Shown here: positions 27,015 to 37,209 of the stretch, piece after piece
How the letters are laid out: each line of letters starts with the position of its first letter
Numbering within the stretch: position 1 is the first letter of the stretch
Source of the DNA: Nocardia uniformis NBRC 13702
Lineage (GTDB): Bacteria > Actinomycetota > Actinomycetes > Mycobacteriales > Mycobacteriaceae
Length of the DNA stretch: 64,000 nt
Assembly: GCF_001613345.1 (NCBI RefSeq)
Contig: NZ_BDCE01000034.1
Coordinates: 1 to 64,000, forward strand
Reading direction: 5' to 3'
Notes under the pieces: generated by a model
What the model was told of the DNA's origin: nothing
The model's database searches: none
What the model saw: the letters and a program-made list of their open reading frames with translations, nothing else
Made by a program: the position numbers and the translations under genes

Positions 27015-27311
27015 CTACTTGGCGCGCTCGAGCACCTCGACCAGACGCCACCGCTTGGTGGCGGACAGCGGACGGGTCTCCATCAGCTGCACGCGGTCGC
27101 CGACATTGGCAACCTCGTTCTCGTCATGGGCCTTGACCTTCGAGGTGGTGCGGATGATCTTGCCGTAAAGCTTGTGCTTCACGCGATCTTCCAGCTCGAC
27201 CACGATGGTCTTGGTCATCTTGTCGGAGACAACGTAGCCGATGCGCACTTTGCGCTGGCCGCGTACCTCTTCCTTGGCCGGCGTCTTGGCCGGGCCCTTT
27301 ACGTCGCTCAT
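27015..27311 (-). CDS. rpsQ: 30S ribosomal protein S17
   Basis: This 98-residue protein binds 16S rRNA and helps early 30S assembly. It has the S17 core [20 protein letters not shown] and the [20 protein letters not shown] end, with a short actinobacterial N-terminal extension ([17 protein letters not shown]). It is the last gene of the S10 operon and starts inside the rpmC stop (4-bp overlap). Confidence 0.97.
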   Translation of the reverse strand: MSDVKGPAKTPAKEEVRGQRKVRIGYVVSDKMTKTIVVELEDRVKHKLYGKIIRTTSKVKAHDENEVANVGDRVQLMETRPLSATKRWRLVEVLERAK

Positions 27312-27546
27312 GCGGCGTCTCCCTTGCCTTCAGGACCGGAGGCCAGGCCGAGCTCGCGCTCACGCATGACCGTGTAGATGCGCGCGATCTCGTGGCGGAC
27401 CACACGCAGACGACGGTTGTTTTGCAACTGGCCGGTCGCCATCTGGAAGCGCAGGTTGAAAAGCTCTTCCTTGCCTTCGCGCAGTTTGGCAACGAGCTCT
27501 TCTTCATTGAGCTCGCGCAGGTCTGCGGCCGGAGTTCCGGTAGCCA

Positions 27547-27547
<1 letters not shown>
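27308..27547 (-). CDS. rpmC: 50S ribosomal protein L29
   Basis: This 79-residue protein sits near the exit tunnel of the 50S subunit. The family core [20 protein letters not shown] and [20 protein letters not shown] is intact. Start ATG 27547 overlaps the last base of the rplP stop (TGATG); an upstream in-frame start at 27580 would lie wholly inside rplP. Confidence 0.97.
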
Positions 27548-27963
<416 letters not shown>

Positions 27964-27967
27964 GAGG

Positions 27968-28786
<819 letters not shown>

Positions 28787-29188
28787 TTACTTTGCCCCTC
28801 CCTTCCGGCGGCTACGAGTGGCAGCGCCGGCAGTGGGCACGCTCTCGACCTCGATGGTGATGTGGCTGGTGCGCTTGCGAATCCGGAACGCACGGCCCTG
28901 GGCCCGCGGCTGGAAACGCTTCATGGTCGCGCCCTCGTCGACGAATGCCGTCGAGATGACCAGGGTGGCCGGGTTCAGACCGAGGTTGTTCTCGGCGTTG
29001 GCCGCGGCCGAGGCCACGACCTTCGCGACCGGCTCGCTGGCGGCCTGCGGAGCGAACCGCAGGATGTTCAGCGCGTCCTCGACTCGCTTGCCGCGGACCA
29101 GGTCCACAACACGACGAGCCTTCATCGGGGTCACGCGAACATGCTTAGCGGTTGCGCGTGCGGTCTGGTTCTGAGTTTCTGTGCTCAT
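28787..29188 (-). CDS. rplV: 50S ribosomal protein L22
   Basis: This 133-residue protein spans the 50S exit tunnel wall. Core motifs are [19 protein letters not shown], then [15 protein letters not shown] and [20 protein letters not shown] short Lys/Arg-rich tail follows. Its start overlaps rpsS by 4 bp. Confidence 0.97.
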   Translation of the reverse strand: MSTETQNQTARATAKHVRVTPMKARRVVDLVRGKRVEDALNILRFAPQAASEPVAKVVASAAANAENNLGLNPATLVISTAFVDEGATMKRFQPRAQGRAFRIRKRTSHITIEVESVPTAGAATRSRRKGGAK

Positions 29189-29466
29189 CGCCGCTTGCTC
29201 TTCCGATCGTCCTTGACGTGGCTACGGAACGTCCTGGTCGGCGCGAACTCACCGAGCTTGTGCCCAACCATGTTGTCCGACACGAAGACCGGGACGTGCT
29301 TGCGGCCGTCGTGCACCGAGAACGTGTGGCCGATGAAATCGGGAATGATGGTCGAACGACGCGACCAGGTCTTGATGACCTGCTTCGTGCCCTTCTCGTT
29401 CTGAACGTCCACCTTCTTGAGGAGGTGGTCGTCTACGAACGGGCCCTTCTTGAGGCTGCGTGGCAT
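29185..29466 (-). CDS. rpsS: 30S ribosomal protein S19
   Basis: This 93-residue protein of the 30S head contacts the 50S subunit and t[22 protein letters not shown] and [19 protein letters not shown] are diagnostic, with the C-terminal [12 protein letters not shown]. It lies 14 bp after rplB and has a good AGGAGG-type ribosome site. Confidence 0.97.
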   Translation of the reverse strand: MPRSLKKGPFVDDHLLKKVDVQNEKGTKQVIKTWSRRSTIIPDFIGHTFSVHDGRKHVPVFVSDNMVGHKLGEFAPTRTFRSHVKDDRKSKRR

Positions 29467-29480
29467 CTTTAACCTCCTCC

Positions 29481-30311
29481 TTAACGCTTCTTGCCGCGGC
29501 GGCGGACGATGAGCTTGTCGCTCGGACGGTTGGGCTTACGGGTGCGGCCTTCCGGCTTACCCCAGGGCGAGACCGGGTGGCGACCACCGGAGGTCTTACC
29601 CTCACCACCACCATGCGGGTGGTCCACCGGGTTCATGACCACACCACGCACGGTCGGGCGAATGCCCTTCCAGCGCATACGGCCGGCCTTACCCCAGTTG
29701 ATGTTCGACTGCTCGGCATTGCCGACCTCGCCGATGGTGGCGCGGCAGCGCACATCGACGCGACGGATTTCACCGGAGGGCATACGCAGGACGGCGTAGG
29801 CGCCTTCCTTACCCAGCAGCTGAATGCTCATACCGGCGGCACGGGCCAGCTTGGCGCCGCCACCCGGACGCAGCTCCACCGCGTGAATGGTGGTACCGGT
29901 CGGGATCGAGCGCATCGGCAGGTTGTTGCCCGGCTTGATATCGGCACCGGCGCCGGACTCGATCTTCGTGCCCTGGCTGATGCCCTTGGGCGCGATGATG
30001 TAGCGCTTCTCGCCATCCGCGAAGTGCAGCAGGGCGATATTCGCGGTCCGGTTGGGGTCGTACTCGATGTGAGCGACCTTGGCCGGGATGCCGTCCTTGT
30101 CCATTCGACGGAAGTCGATCAGACGGTAGGCGCGCTTGTGGCCGCCACCACGGTGCCGGGTGGTGATCCGGCCGTGGGCGTTACGACCACCGGACTTGGT
30201 GAGCGGACGCAGCAGCGACTTTTCGGGGGTCGAGCGGGTGATCTCAGCGAAATCGGAGACCGATGAACCGCGTCGACCCGGGGTCGTCGGCTTGTATTTA
30301 CGGATTGCCAT
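29481..30311 (-). CDS. rplB: 50S ribosomal protein L2
   Basis: This 276-residue protein is central to subunit joining and the peptidyl transferase region. It starts [20 protein letters not shown] and carries [20 protein letters not shown] and the conserved [20 protein letters not shown] with its catalytic-region His. It follows rplW by 33 bp. Confidence 0.97.
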   Translation of the reverse strand: MAIRKYKPTTPGRRGSSVSDFAEITRSTPEKSLLRPLTKSGGRNAHGRITTRHRGGGHKRAYRLIDFRRMDKDGIPAKVAHIEYDPNRTANIALLHFADGEKRYIIAPKGISQGTKIESGAGADIKPGNNLPMRSIPTGTTIHAVELRPGGGAKLARAAGMSIQLLGKEGAYAVLRMPSGEIRRVDVRCRATIGEVGNAEQSNINWGKAGRMRWKGIRPTVRGVVMNPVDHPHGGGEGKTSGGRHPVSPWGKPEGRTRKPNRPSDKLIVRRRGKKR

Positions 30312-30344
30312 GAGTTCTTCTCTACTTTCTGGATTCCCAGGCGC

Positions 30345-30650
30345 TTACGCGACCGGGCCTCCGAAGATCTCGATGGGCTTGCTGTCGGCCGAGATGGTCA
30401 CGAGCGCGCGCTTGACGTTCTTGCGCTTGCCGTATCCGAATTTGGTCCGCTTGCGCTTGCCCTGACGGTTGGCGGTATTGACGCTGGTCACCTTGACGCC
30501 GAAAACCTTCTCGACGGCAATCTTGATCTGCGTCTTGTTGGAGTCCGGGTGCACCACGAAGGTGTAGGTGCCTTCCTCGATCAGTCCGTAGGACTTCTCG
30601 GAGATGACCGGCGCCAGCAAAATGTCGCGGGGGTCGGCGATCGTGGTCAC
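30345..30650 (-). CDS. rplW: 50S ribosomal protein L23
   Basis: This 101-residue protein lies at the tunnel exit and docks trigger factor and [23 protein letters not shown] and [20 protein letters not shown] are typical. Its GTG start overlaps the rplD stop by 4 bp. Confidence 0.97.
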   Translation of the reverse strand: MTTIADPRDILLAPVISEKSYGLIEEGTYTFVVHPDSNKTQIKIAVEKVFGVKVTSVNTANRQGKRKRTKFGYGKRKNVKRALVTISADSKPIEIFGGPVA

Positions 30651-31348
30651 TTGCTCTCCTCCTGTGCAGCTGCTGTGTCCTGCGGGGATTCCGCAGGGCC
30701 GTGCACGAAGGCGTTGAGCGCCTCGACGCTGAAGATGACCTCATCGGCCTTCAGCACGTCATAGGTGTTCAGCTGATCGGGTGCGATCGGGTGCACGTTC
30801 TGCAGGTTCGCCACGCTCTTCCACGCGGTGACATCTTCGCGACCGACCACGACCAGGATCTGCTTGCGAACCGAAAGCTCGGCAAGGAAGTCCCGGGCCA
30901 CCTTGGTGGACGGGGTCTGACCCGACACCAGTTCGGTGATCACGTGGATGCGCTCGTTGCGCGCCCGGTCGGAGAGGGCACCGCGCAGGGCGGCGGCCTT
31001 CATCTTCTTGGGCAGACGCTGGGTGTAGTCGCGCGGCTGCGGGCCGTGCACAGTGCCACCACCGGCGAACTGCGGCGCGCGGGTCGAACCCTGACGGGCG
31101 CGGCCGGTGCCCTTCTGGCGGTACGGCTTCTTTCCACCACCGCGGACTTCACCGCGGGTCTTGGTGGAGTGCGTGCCCTGGCGAGCCGCGGCCTGCTGGG
31201 CCACGACGACCTGGTGCATCAGCGCGATATTGGCGGTCACGTCGAAGATCTCCGCGGGGAGATCGACGGTGCCCTCGGTCTTGCCGCCCGGAGCCTTGAC
31301 CGGAACGGTCAGGCCGGCGGCCTTCTTCTCAGTGCTCACCGCGCTCAT
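30647..31348 (-). CDS. rplD: 50S ribosomal protein L4
   Basis: This 233-residue protein reaches into the exit tunnel. The conserved loop [20 protein letters not shown] and [20 protein letters not shown] is intact, with [15 protein letters not shown] next. A 20-residue N-terminal and an acidic C-terminal extension are lineage features. It overlaps rplC by 4 bp. Confidence 0.97.
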   Translation of the reverse strand: MSAVSTEKKAAGLTVPVKAPGGKTEGTVDLPAEIFDVTANIALMHQVVVAQQAAARQGTHSTKTRGEVRGGGKKPYRQKGTGRARQGSTRAPQFAGGGTVHGPQPRDYTQRLPKKMKAAALRGALSDRARNERIHVITELVSGQTPSTKVARDFLAELSVRKQILVVVGREDVTAWKSVANLQNVHPIAPDQLNTYDVLKADEVIFSVEALNAFVHGPAESPQDTAAAQEESK

Positions 31349-32010
31349 GCCCGGGCACCACCCTTCACTGCACTCTTGACGATCACGATGCCGCCGGTGC
31401 GGCCCGGGATCGCGCCCTTGATCAGCAGCAGGCCGTTCTCGGCATCCACCTTGTGGACCGAGAGGTTCTGCGTGGTGACACGGTCGTTACCCATACGGCC
31501 CGACATGCGCATGCCCTTGAACACGCGACCCGGGGTGGAGCAACCACCGATGGAGCCCGGACGACGGTGCACAGCCTGCGCACCGTGCGAGGCACCCTGG
31601 CCACTGAAACCGTGGCGCTTCATGGTGCCCGCGAAGCCCTTGCCCTTGGAGGTGCCGGTCACGTCGACGTAGGTGCCCTCTTCGAACACGTCGGCGGAAA
31701 GCTCCTGGCCGACCTCGAAGGAGGCGACGTCGGCGACGCGGATCTCCGTAATGTGGCGACGCGGGGTGACACCGGCCTTGGCGAACTGGCCGGAAACCGG
31801 CTTCGTCACCTTGCGCGGGTCAATGGCGCCGTATGCGATCTGAACGGCCGAGTAGCCGTCGACCTCGACGGTACGAATCTGAGTCACGACGTTGGGACCA
31901 GCCTTGATGACGGTCACCGGAACGACGCGGTTCTTCTCGTCGAAGACCTGGGTCATACCGAGCTTGGTACCCAGGATGCCCGCTGCCGGGCGGCTCTTGT
32001 TGTCAGTCAT
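31345..32010 (-). CDS. rplC: 50S ribosomal protein L3
   Basis: This 221-residue protein starts [19 protein letters not shown], the usual L3 N terminus, and has [20 protein letters not shown] and [14 protein letters not shown] in the central loop next to the peptidyl transferase centre. ATG 32010 with GGGGA upstream is chosen; an open frame to 32028 would overlap the rpsJ stop. Confidence 0.97.
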   Translation of the reverse strand: MTDNKSRPAAGILGTKLGMTQVFDEKNRVVPVTVIKAGPNVVTQIRTVEVDGYSAVQIAYGAIDPRKVTKPVSGQFAKAGVTPRRHITEIRVADVASFEVGQELSADVFEEGTYVDVTGTSKGKGFAGTMKRHGFSGQGASHGAQAVHRRPGSIGGCSTPGRVFKGMRMSGRMGNDRVTTQNLSVHKVDAENGLLLIKGAIPGRTGGIVIVKSAVKGGARA

Positions 32011-32024
32011 ATCTACAGTCCCCG

Positions 32025-32330
32025 TCACTGAATGTTGACGTCGACGCTGGCCGGAAGATCGATGCGCATGAGAGCGTCCACCGTCTTCGGCGTCGGGTCG
32101 AGGATGTCGATCAGCCGCTTGTGTGTACGCATCTCGAAGTGTTCGCGCGAGTCCTTGTACTTATGCGGCGAACGGATGACGCAGTACACGTTCTTTTCGG
32201 TCGGCAACGGCACCGGGCCGACGACACGGGCGCCGGTGCGGGTCACCGTCTCGACGATCTTGCGCGCAGACGCGTCGATCGCCTCATGGTCGTAGGCCTT
32301 GAGCCTGATGCGGATCTTCTGTCCCGCCAC
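32025..32330 (-). CDS. rpsJ: 30S ribosomal protein S10
   Basis: This 101-residue protein (also NusE in transcription antitermination) is the first gene of the S10 operon. [20 protein letters not shown] and [20 protein letters not shown] are diagnostic. It starts with GTG, with AAGGA 9-10 bases upstream. A 588-bp gap precedes it and should hold the operon promoter. Confidence 0.97.
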   Translation of the reverse strand: MAGQKIRIRLKAYDHEAIDASARKIVETVTRTGARVVGPVPLPTEKNVYCVIRSPHKYKDSREHFEMRTHKRLIDILDPTPKTVDALMRIDLPASVDVNIQ

Positions 32331-32918
32331 GCTGAGTGTCCTTTTCTCCGCTTGCGTTGTGGCCCGGAAGCTTTCGCTCCCCTACCACCCTCATTTGCAC
32401 AGCCCGAACACACGAAGACGCATCAGCAACTAACCAACTCGACCGGGGTGTACCCCGCTCCGTCACCGCTGTTCATCTGTCATGGTTCTTCCGGCCCACG
32501 CGGTCGGGCGTGTCGCCCATCCGCTCATTCTCCGGCCCCGGATCAAATCCTGTGGAGCCTCGGAACCCTGTTCCGGACGTACCCGCGCCAAAAGCCGGGT
32601 ACTAGATTTGGGTCTTGCTTACCCGCGACCACCAGCGCAGTTCCACAGAACAGACGCAACCCGGTGCAGGCAACCCGAACAGTATGCCTCGAGGCTCGGG
32701 AGGACTTCAAATCGCCCCCCTCCGATACGCCAGGTGATGGCGCTGGTCACATCCATCGGCACGAAAAATGCGGACGGATACGTCGAATCGGGCTGCGGAG
32801 GCAGTATGCCATGGGCATTCCCCTGGACGAGTTGGGCGGCAGACCCACGGCGCGAGCCCGCCGCCGCCCGAGCCCCGGGCAGCTTTCGAATAACTTACTT
32901 TCGAGTAAGATACTCGGT
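32331..32918. other. S10 operon leader/promoter region and divergent promoter
   Basis: 588 bp without a credible gene between rpsJ (minus) and the hotdog-protein gene (plus). It should contain the S10 promoter and leader, but I cannot pick out a convincing -10/-35. Small inverted repeats are present: CGGGGT/ACCCCG at 32445-32457 and the palindrome at 32894-32909. No tRNA or other RNA gene is seen. Confidence 0.5.
32894..32909. promoter_or_regulatory. Palindrome CTTACT-TTCG-AGTAAG, possible operator
   Basis: Perfect 6-bp arms with a 4-base centre, 9 bp before the ATG of the hotdog-protein gene and overlapping a TAAGAT that could be its -10. Position fits a repressor site for that gene. Confidence 0.5.
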
Positions 32919-33395
32919 ATGACGAAAGAGACCGCCACCTACCGCGGCTGGAAGAAGCTGCCCGACAATCGTTTGGGCCACACCCTGTTCTCCCTGGGCA
33001 TGGTCGCGCGGGTGCCGTACTTCGGCACGGTGCTGCCGACCGTCATCCGCCTGGAACCGGGTCTGTGCGAGGTGACCGCCCCCAAGTGGTTCGGTATTCA
33101 CAACCACCTCAGCACCTTCCATGCCATCGCCGCCTGCAATCTCGCCGAGGTCGCCATGGGCATGCTGAGCGAGGCCACCGTCCCCGATACCCACCGCTGG
33201 ATTCCCAAGGCCATGAACGTGCAGTACCTGGCCAAGGCGAATTCGAGCCTTCGCGCGGTGGCGAAGCTTCCCGAACTCCCCGATTTCGACGAGATCACCG
33301 AGGGCCAGAACCTGATCGTCCCGGTCTCGATCTTCGACAAGACCGGCCTCGAGGTCGTGCACGCCGACATCACCACCTGGGTGACCCCGAAGTAG
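32919..33395 (+). CDS. Hotdog-fold thioesterase-like protein (DUF4442)
   Basis: This 158-residue protein fits the DUF4442 group of hotdog proteins related to PaaI thioesterases. RLEPGLCEVTAPKWFGIHNH and STFHAIAACNLAEVAMGML contain the typical central helix region, followed by a C-terminal strand set ending VVHADITTWVTPK. It probably acts on acyl-CoA or a related thioester, but the substrate is unknown. The operator-like palindrome just upstream suggests repression. A terminator follows 10 bp after the stop. Confidence 0.75.
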   Translation: MTKETATYRGWKKLPDNRLGHTLFSLGMVARVPYFGTVLPTVIRLEPGLCEVTAPKWFGIHNHLSTFHAIAACNLAEVAMGMLSEATVPDTHRWIPKAMNVQYLAKANSSLRAVAKLPELPDFDEITEGQNLIVPVSIFDKTGLEVVHADITTWVTPK

Positions 33396-33404
33396 CTCAG
33401 GACC

Positions 33405-33432
33405 GGGCAAGCCCTCCTCGGTGGGCTTGCCC
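33405..33432 (+). terminator. Hairpin terminator
   Basis: Ten-base perfect arms (GGGCAAGCCC and complement) with an 8-base loop, just after the hotdog-protein gene. Confidence 0.8.
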
Positions 33433-33491
33433 AGTAGGCCAGAGGGGATGTGGTCTGGCGGGGGTGGGCGAAATGCTGTTTGAATGCGGGT

Positions 33492-34703
33492 ATGAGTGGG
33501 CGGGTCGGCAAGGGCGCCGATATTTGTGTGGTGGGGCTGGGGCCGACGGGGCGGGCCCTGGCACATCGGGCCGTGCGGGCGGGGTTGAACGTTGTGGCGG
33601 TGGATCCGCGGCCGGAGCGGTTGTGGGTGCCGACGTATTCGTGCTGGATCGATGAATTGCCGCAGTGGTTATCGCACAGTGCGATTGCCAGCCGGATCGA
33701 GGCACCCGTGGTGTGGACCAAGGCGGAGCGGCGGATCGAGCGGCCCTACTGCGTGTTGTCCAAGCAGGGGTTGTGGGATGCGCTGCCGTTGGACGGCGCG
33801 ACGGTGATCGCGCAGCGGGCACGGGTTGTCGACGCGCACCGGGTGGAATTGGCGGATGGGACCGAGGTGAAGGCGGCCACGGTCTTCGATACGCGGGGAC
33901 AGGCCGCGCCGGGGCCGCGGCGGACCGCCAGTGCACATGGGATTTTCGTGGCCGAGGATATTGCCGCGCCCATGGTCAAACCGGGTGAGGGGCTGCTGCT
34001 GGACTGGCGGGATGAGAACGGGGCGGGGCCCGATGAGCCGCCGTCCTTCCTGTACTCGGTACCGCTCGGGGATGGGACCGTCATCTTCGAGGAGACCAGT
34101 CTCGGATTGCGTGGCGGGATGCCGCAGCACGAATTGCGGCGGCGGACCCTGAATCGACTTGCCGCGCACGGGATTCGACTACGTGGCGACGAACCCAGCG
34201 AGGCGGCGCACTATCCGCTCGATGAGGCGCCGCCGAAAGCCGGGCTCGGACAGGTGATTCCGTTCGGGTCCCGCGGCGGGCAGATGCATCCGATCACCGG
34301 GTACTGCGTGGCGGATTCACTCGCGCTGGTGGACACCGCGATCGACGCCCTGCGACGGGGCGCGGATCCGATCGAGGCGATGTGGCCGTGGCAGGCACGA
34401 CTGGTGTACTGGATGCGGATGCGCGGGGTGTACGGGCTCGGGCGGCTGACCACGGAGCAATCCATCGCCATGTTCGACTCGTTCTTCACCAGGCCGCCAC
34501 GCCAGCAGCGGGCACTGCTCTCCTCGCACGACGACTACACCGCGCTGGGAGCCTCGCTATTCATGACGGTGGCGCAGACCTGGCCGTTCCGCTGGCGCTA
34601 CGACCTGGTCGGCTGGACCAACCGAAACCGCTGGGTCGATTACGACTTCGGACGGCCGACGGACATCGCCGATTCCGCAAGTGAGTTACCCGGCCACGCC
34701 TAG
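33492..34703 (+). CDS. Lycopene cyclase-family flavoprotein
   Basis: This 403-residue protein has an N-terminal dinucleotide fold (ADICVVGLGPTGRALAHRAV) and the lycopene cyclase pattern: WVPTYSCWIDELPQWL, then PPSFLYSVPLGDGTVIFEET near residue 190, and SRGGQMHPITGYCVADSLAL later. Lycopene beta-cyclases close the ends of the carotenoid chain using FAD as a redox-neutral cofactor. No other carotenoid gene is adjacent, so the pathway link is inferred from family only. ATG 33492 has a weak ribosome site; the frame opens 42 bp earlier. Confidence 0.8.
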   Translation: MSGRVGKGADICVVGLGPTGRALAHRAVRAGLNVVAVDPRPERLWVPTYSCWIDELPQWLSHSAIASRIEAPVVWTKAERRIERPYCVLSKQGLWDALPLDGATVIAQRARVVDAHRVELADGTEVKAATVFDTRGQAAPGPRRTASAHGIFVAEDIAAPMVKPGEGLLLDWRDENGAGPDEPPSFLYSVPLGDGTVIFEETSLGLRGGMPQHELRRRTLNRLAAHGIRLRGDEPSEAAHYPLDEAPPKAGLGQVIPFGSRGGQMHPITGYCVADSLALVDTAIDALRRGADPIEAMWPWQARLVYWMRMRGVYGLGRLTTEQSIAMFDSFFTRPPRQQRALLSSHDDYTALGASLFMTVAQTWPFRWRYDLVGWTNRNRWVDYDFGRPTDIADSASELPGHA

Positions 34704-34728
34704 CCACAGCGGAACCGTCACCCCCGGC

Positions 34729-35157
34729 TCAGGTCGAGATTTGATCCAACCAGGCGTCCTGTTGGTCGGCCAGCGGCTTCTCCAGTGGTAGCACCACGAA
34801 GCGACATGCGAACTTCATGCCTTGGTCGGCCCCGGTGCCGTCGACCCGATGCGTCCAGGCATCGGGTGTGTCTTCCCTGGCGTCAAGGCGGAAGAATGTG
34901 GTTCGGCGTGGATGCCGGGTCTGCGGGTGTGGGCGGTGGTCCACAGCGATTCGGTTGATCACGGAGATATCGAAAAGCCCGGTTTCCTCCGCCACCTCAC
35001 GCAGGACCGCTTGTTCGAGGTCTTCGCCCGGGTGCACGCCACCGGCCGGTATCTGGGTTCCCGCCTCGGGCATGCCGACGTGGTCGAACACCAGAAGTTC
35101 AGGGACTGTGCGGCACCTGATTACGTATGCGGCTACCCGGATTCGAGATTGCTCCAC
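34729..35157 (-). CDS. NUDIX hydrolase
   Basis: This 142-residue protein carries a complete Nudix box, GGVHPGEDLEQAVLREVAEE followed by TGL, near residues 38-60, which binds Mg2+ and cleaves a nucleoside diphosphate linked to another group. The N terminus (VAAYVIRCRTVPELLVFDH) resembles the short bacterial MutT/ADP-ribose type. The substrate is unknown. It starts with GTG at 35157, 62 bp before the SDR gene end and on the same strand. Confidence 0.85.
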   Translation of the reverse strand: MEQSRIRVAAYVIRCRTVPELLVFDHVGMPEAGTQIPAGGVHPGEDLEQAVLREVAEETGLFDISVINRIAVDHRPHPQTRHPRRTTFFRLDAREDTPDAWTHRVDGTGADQGMKFACRFVVLPLEKPLADQQDAWLDQIST

Positions 35158-35219
35158 CGCAACATCGTGCCCGAATGGACGCTGAACGGCACGGGATCTG
35201 TCTCCGGGCGAGGGAGAGC

Positions 35220-36248
35220 TCAGACCCAGTTCTCGATCCAGTACTTCCAGATGACCGGCGCGTAGGCGGCCAGGGGCGGGACCTTGATATCGCTGTCCCG
35301 CAGGGCGGCGGCGGTATTGCGGTTGTCGAACCAGCAGGAGAATTCGCTGTGCTCGATGACCTCGGTGGGCACGCCGACCTGCCGGAGCAGGCGGCCGATA
35401 CCGGGCACGCGCAGGGTCATATCGAGCGTCTGCTTCGGCATGACCTCCACCAGATGCGGTGCGCCCGCTTCATCGGCGAACAGGTTGAGGGCATCGGCGA
35501 CGCTTTGCCGACGCGGATCCACCACATGGAATGTGGTGCCGCTGGGCACCTCGACATGTGCGAGGTAGTCGAGAGCGCGGGCCACGAAATCGACGGGCAC
35601 CATATTGGTTTCGCCGAGCTTGGGGGCCACCACGGGCAGGATGCGCGGCAATTGCGCGGCCATGCGCAGCAGCCGGAAGAAGTAGTAGGGGCCCTCGATA
35701 CGGTCGATCTCACCGGTCCGGGAGTGGCCGATCACAATGGACGGCCGATAGATCCGCCACGGCACCGGGCAGTTCTCCCGGACCGCGCGTTCGGCCTCCA
35801 GCAGCGACCGTTGCCACGGACTTGCCAACACCTGGCCGACATCGAGCATATCCTCGGCGAACAGGCCCTCCCAGTCACCCGCCACGGCCACATTCGAAAT
35901 ATGGTGCAGGGCACCGGCGGACAGCTCCCCGGCCAATTCCAGCACCCGCCGGGTACCGCCGCTCGCCCCGACCGCGTCGTAACCGCCCGCCAGATGGAAA
36001 ATATGGTCGATCGAACCCCGCTGCGCGGCAACCCAGTTCGGGTCGATGCCGACGCCGGGCGCGCTCAGGTCGCCGCGCACCGGTCGTACGCGGTCCCCGG
36101 CATCCCAGGTCCGCACGCACCGGTTGAAACGCAGCACCGAATCCTCGCCTGGCCGCACCAATACATGCACCTGTTCGCCGCGCTCGAGCAGTTCCGGTAT
36201 GAGGAATCGACCGATGAACCCGGTTGCCCCGGTGACCAGGTAAGCCAT
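35220..36248 (-). CDS. Extended SDR/epimerase-family protein with altered active site
   Basis: This 342-residue protein begins MAYLVTGATGFIGRFLIPEL, a Rossmann motif (TGATGFIG), and resembles thioester-reductase-like extended SDRs. The position of the catalytic YxxxK reads PWQRSLLEAERAV: Trp replaces Tyr and Leu replaces Lys. HLAGGYDAV and NMVPVDFVARALDYLA fit NAD(P)-binding SDRs. It may be non-catalytic or use a different mechanism. ATG 36248 is the natural start; the frame extends 60 bp upstream without support. Confidence 0.78.
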   Translation of the reverse strand: MAYLVTGATGFIGRFLIPELLERGEQVHVLVRPGEDSVLRFNRCVRTWDAGDRVRPVRGDLSAPGVGIDPNWVAAQRGSIDHIFHLAGGYDAVGASGGTRRVLELAGELSAGALHHISNVAVAGDWEGLFAEDMLDVGQVLASPWQRSLLEAERAVRENCPVPWRIYRPSIVIGHSRTGEIDRIEGPYYFFRLLRMAAQLPRILPVVAPKLGETNMVPVDFVARALDYLAHVEVPSGTTFHVVDPRRQSVADALNLFADEAGAPHLVEVMPKQTLDMTLRVPGIGRLLRQVGVPTEVIEHSEFSCWFDNRNTAAALRDSDIKVPPLAAYAPVIWKYWIENWV

Positions 36249-36412
36249 GCGGTCACCATATCGTGAGCCACGCCACACTTTGCTGGCGCATCCGGTCGAG
36301 ACGGTCATACCCGACAGACGAAGCGGTCATAACCGGTAAAGGACTCGCCCGGCTCACACCGGTAGCGGGGAATGTGCCCTTCTGCGGGGCGAAGTCACGG
36401 CATGCTGTGCCG

Positions 36413-37111
36413 GTGAACTTTCGGACTCTGATGACCACATCGGCGATCTGCGCGAGTGTGCTGGCGGCCGGATGCGGTAGCGACACCGCGACCGGCGCGA
36501 CGGACACGACTCCGAGCACCCCCCGCGATCAACTGGTGCTGACGGGATCGGAACTACCGGCCGGATCGAAGAAGGTGAGTATCCCGCCGGACCAACTCCG
36601 CGAGTCGATGGCCGATTTCGCGGGGGTGAAGTCGGACTCCACCATTACGCCGGAGGAGTGCCGCGCCCCGCAGCTCGACCTGGAGGCGGTGAGCAGGGAG
36701 ACACTCAGCGATGCCGCCATCACCGCGGTCGTCGCCGACACCGCGATCCTCACCGAATTCGTTTCCGGCCGCGTCGCCGACCTCACCAAATTCGCTCAGG
36801 CCGAGGCCGAATGCCCGCAACTGACGATCAGCCGCGTTATGGAGGGTGAGCGGATGGATTCCTCGGTGAAGGTGGACACTCGCACACCGCCCGCCGCGTT
36901 GGACGGTATCGACGCCATCGCCTCGTACTCGACCAGTACGGCCGCCGTGGCGAATGTCGAGCCGGCCGTCACCGCGACCTACGCCGGGTGGGCGACCCTG
37001 CGCGGGACCACGGTCGCGGTGCGGGTGACCTCGTTGAACGAGACGCTCGATGAGGCGGCCGCGGAGCAGTTCTTCGTGGATGCCGTGCGAAAGGTCAAGG
37101 ACGCGAAGTAG
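36413..37111 (+). CDS. Putative lipoprotein, function unknown
   Basis: This 232-residue protein has a lipobox (ICASVLAAGC) near residue 20, then a Thr-rich linker and a 190-residue exported domain. The domain has two further Cys (PEECRAPQ and EAECPQL) and alternating helix/strand character; it resembles mycobacterial lipoproteins of the sensor-like type but I cannot name a family. GTG 36413 is chosen because it gives a short signal; ATG 36431 is also possible. Convergent with the ABC exporter operon. Confidence 0.65.
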   Translation: MNFRTLMTTSAICASVLAAGCGSDTATGATDTTPSTPRDQLVLTGSELPAGSKKVSIPPDQLRESMADFAGVKSDSTITPEECRAPQLDLEAVSRETLSDAAITAVVADTAILTEFVSGRVADLTKFAQAEAECPQLTISRVMEGERMDSSVKVDTRTPPAALDGIDAIASYSTSTAAVANVEPAVTATYAGWATLRGTTVAVRVTSLNETLDEAAAEQFFVDAVRKVKDAK

Positions 37112-37130
37112 CCGCCGACCATATCCGGTC

Positions 37131-37195
37131 TGAGCGGACACCATCCGCCCGGAGGCAGCGAACCCCGCTGCCACTCGGTCGAATGTGACCGCTCA
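37131..37195. repeat. Inverted repeat TGAGCGG ... CCGCTCA
   Basis: Seven-base ends 65 bp apart in the gap between the lipoprotein and the permease gene. The same ends bracket the hairpin unit repeated at 38903-39033, so it may be a diverged relative. Confidence 0.35.
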
Positions 37196-37209
37196 GGCCG
37201 GATCAACCC

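Noticed and set aside
32331..32918. tRNA or structured RNA gene in the S10 leader region
   Set aside because: No cloverleaf or conserved tRNA sequence could be recognised, only short inverted repeats.
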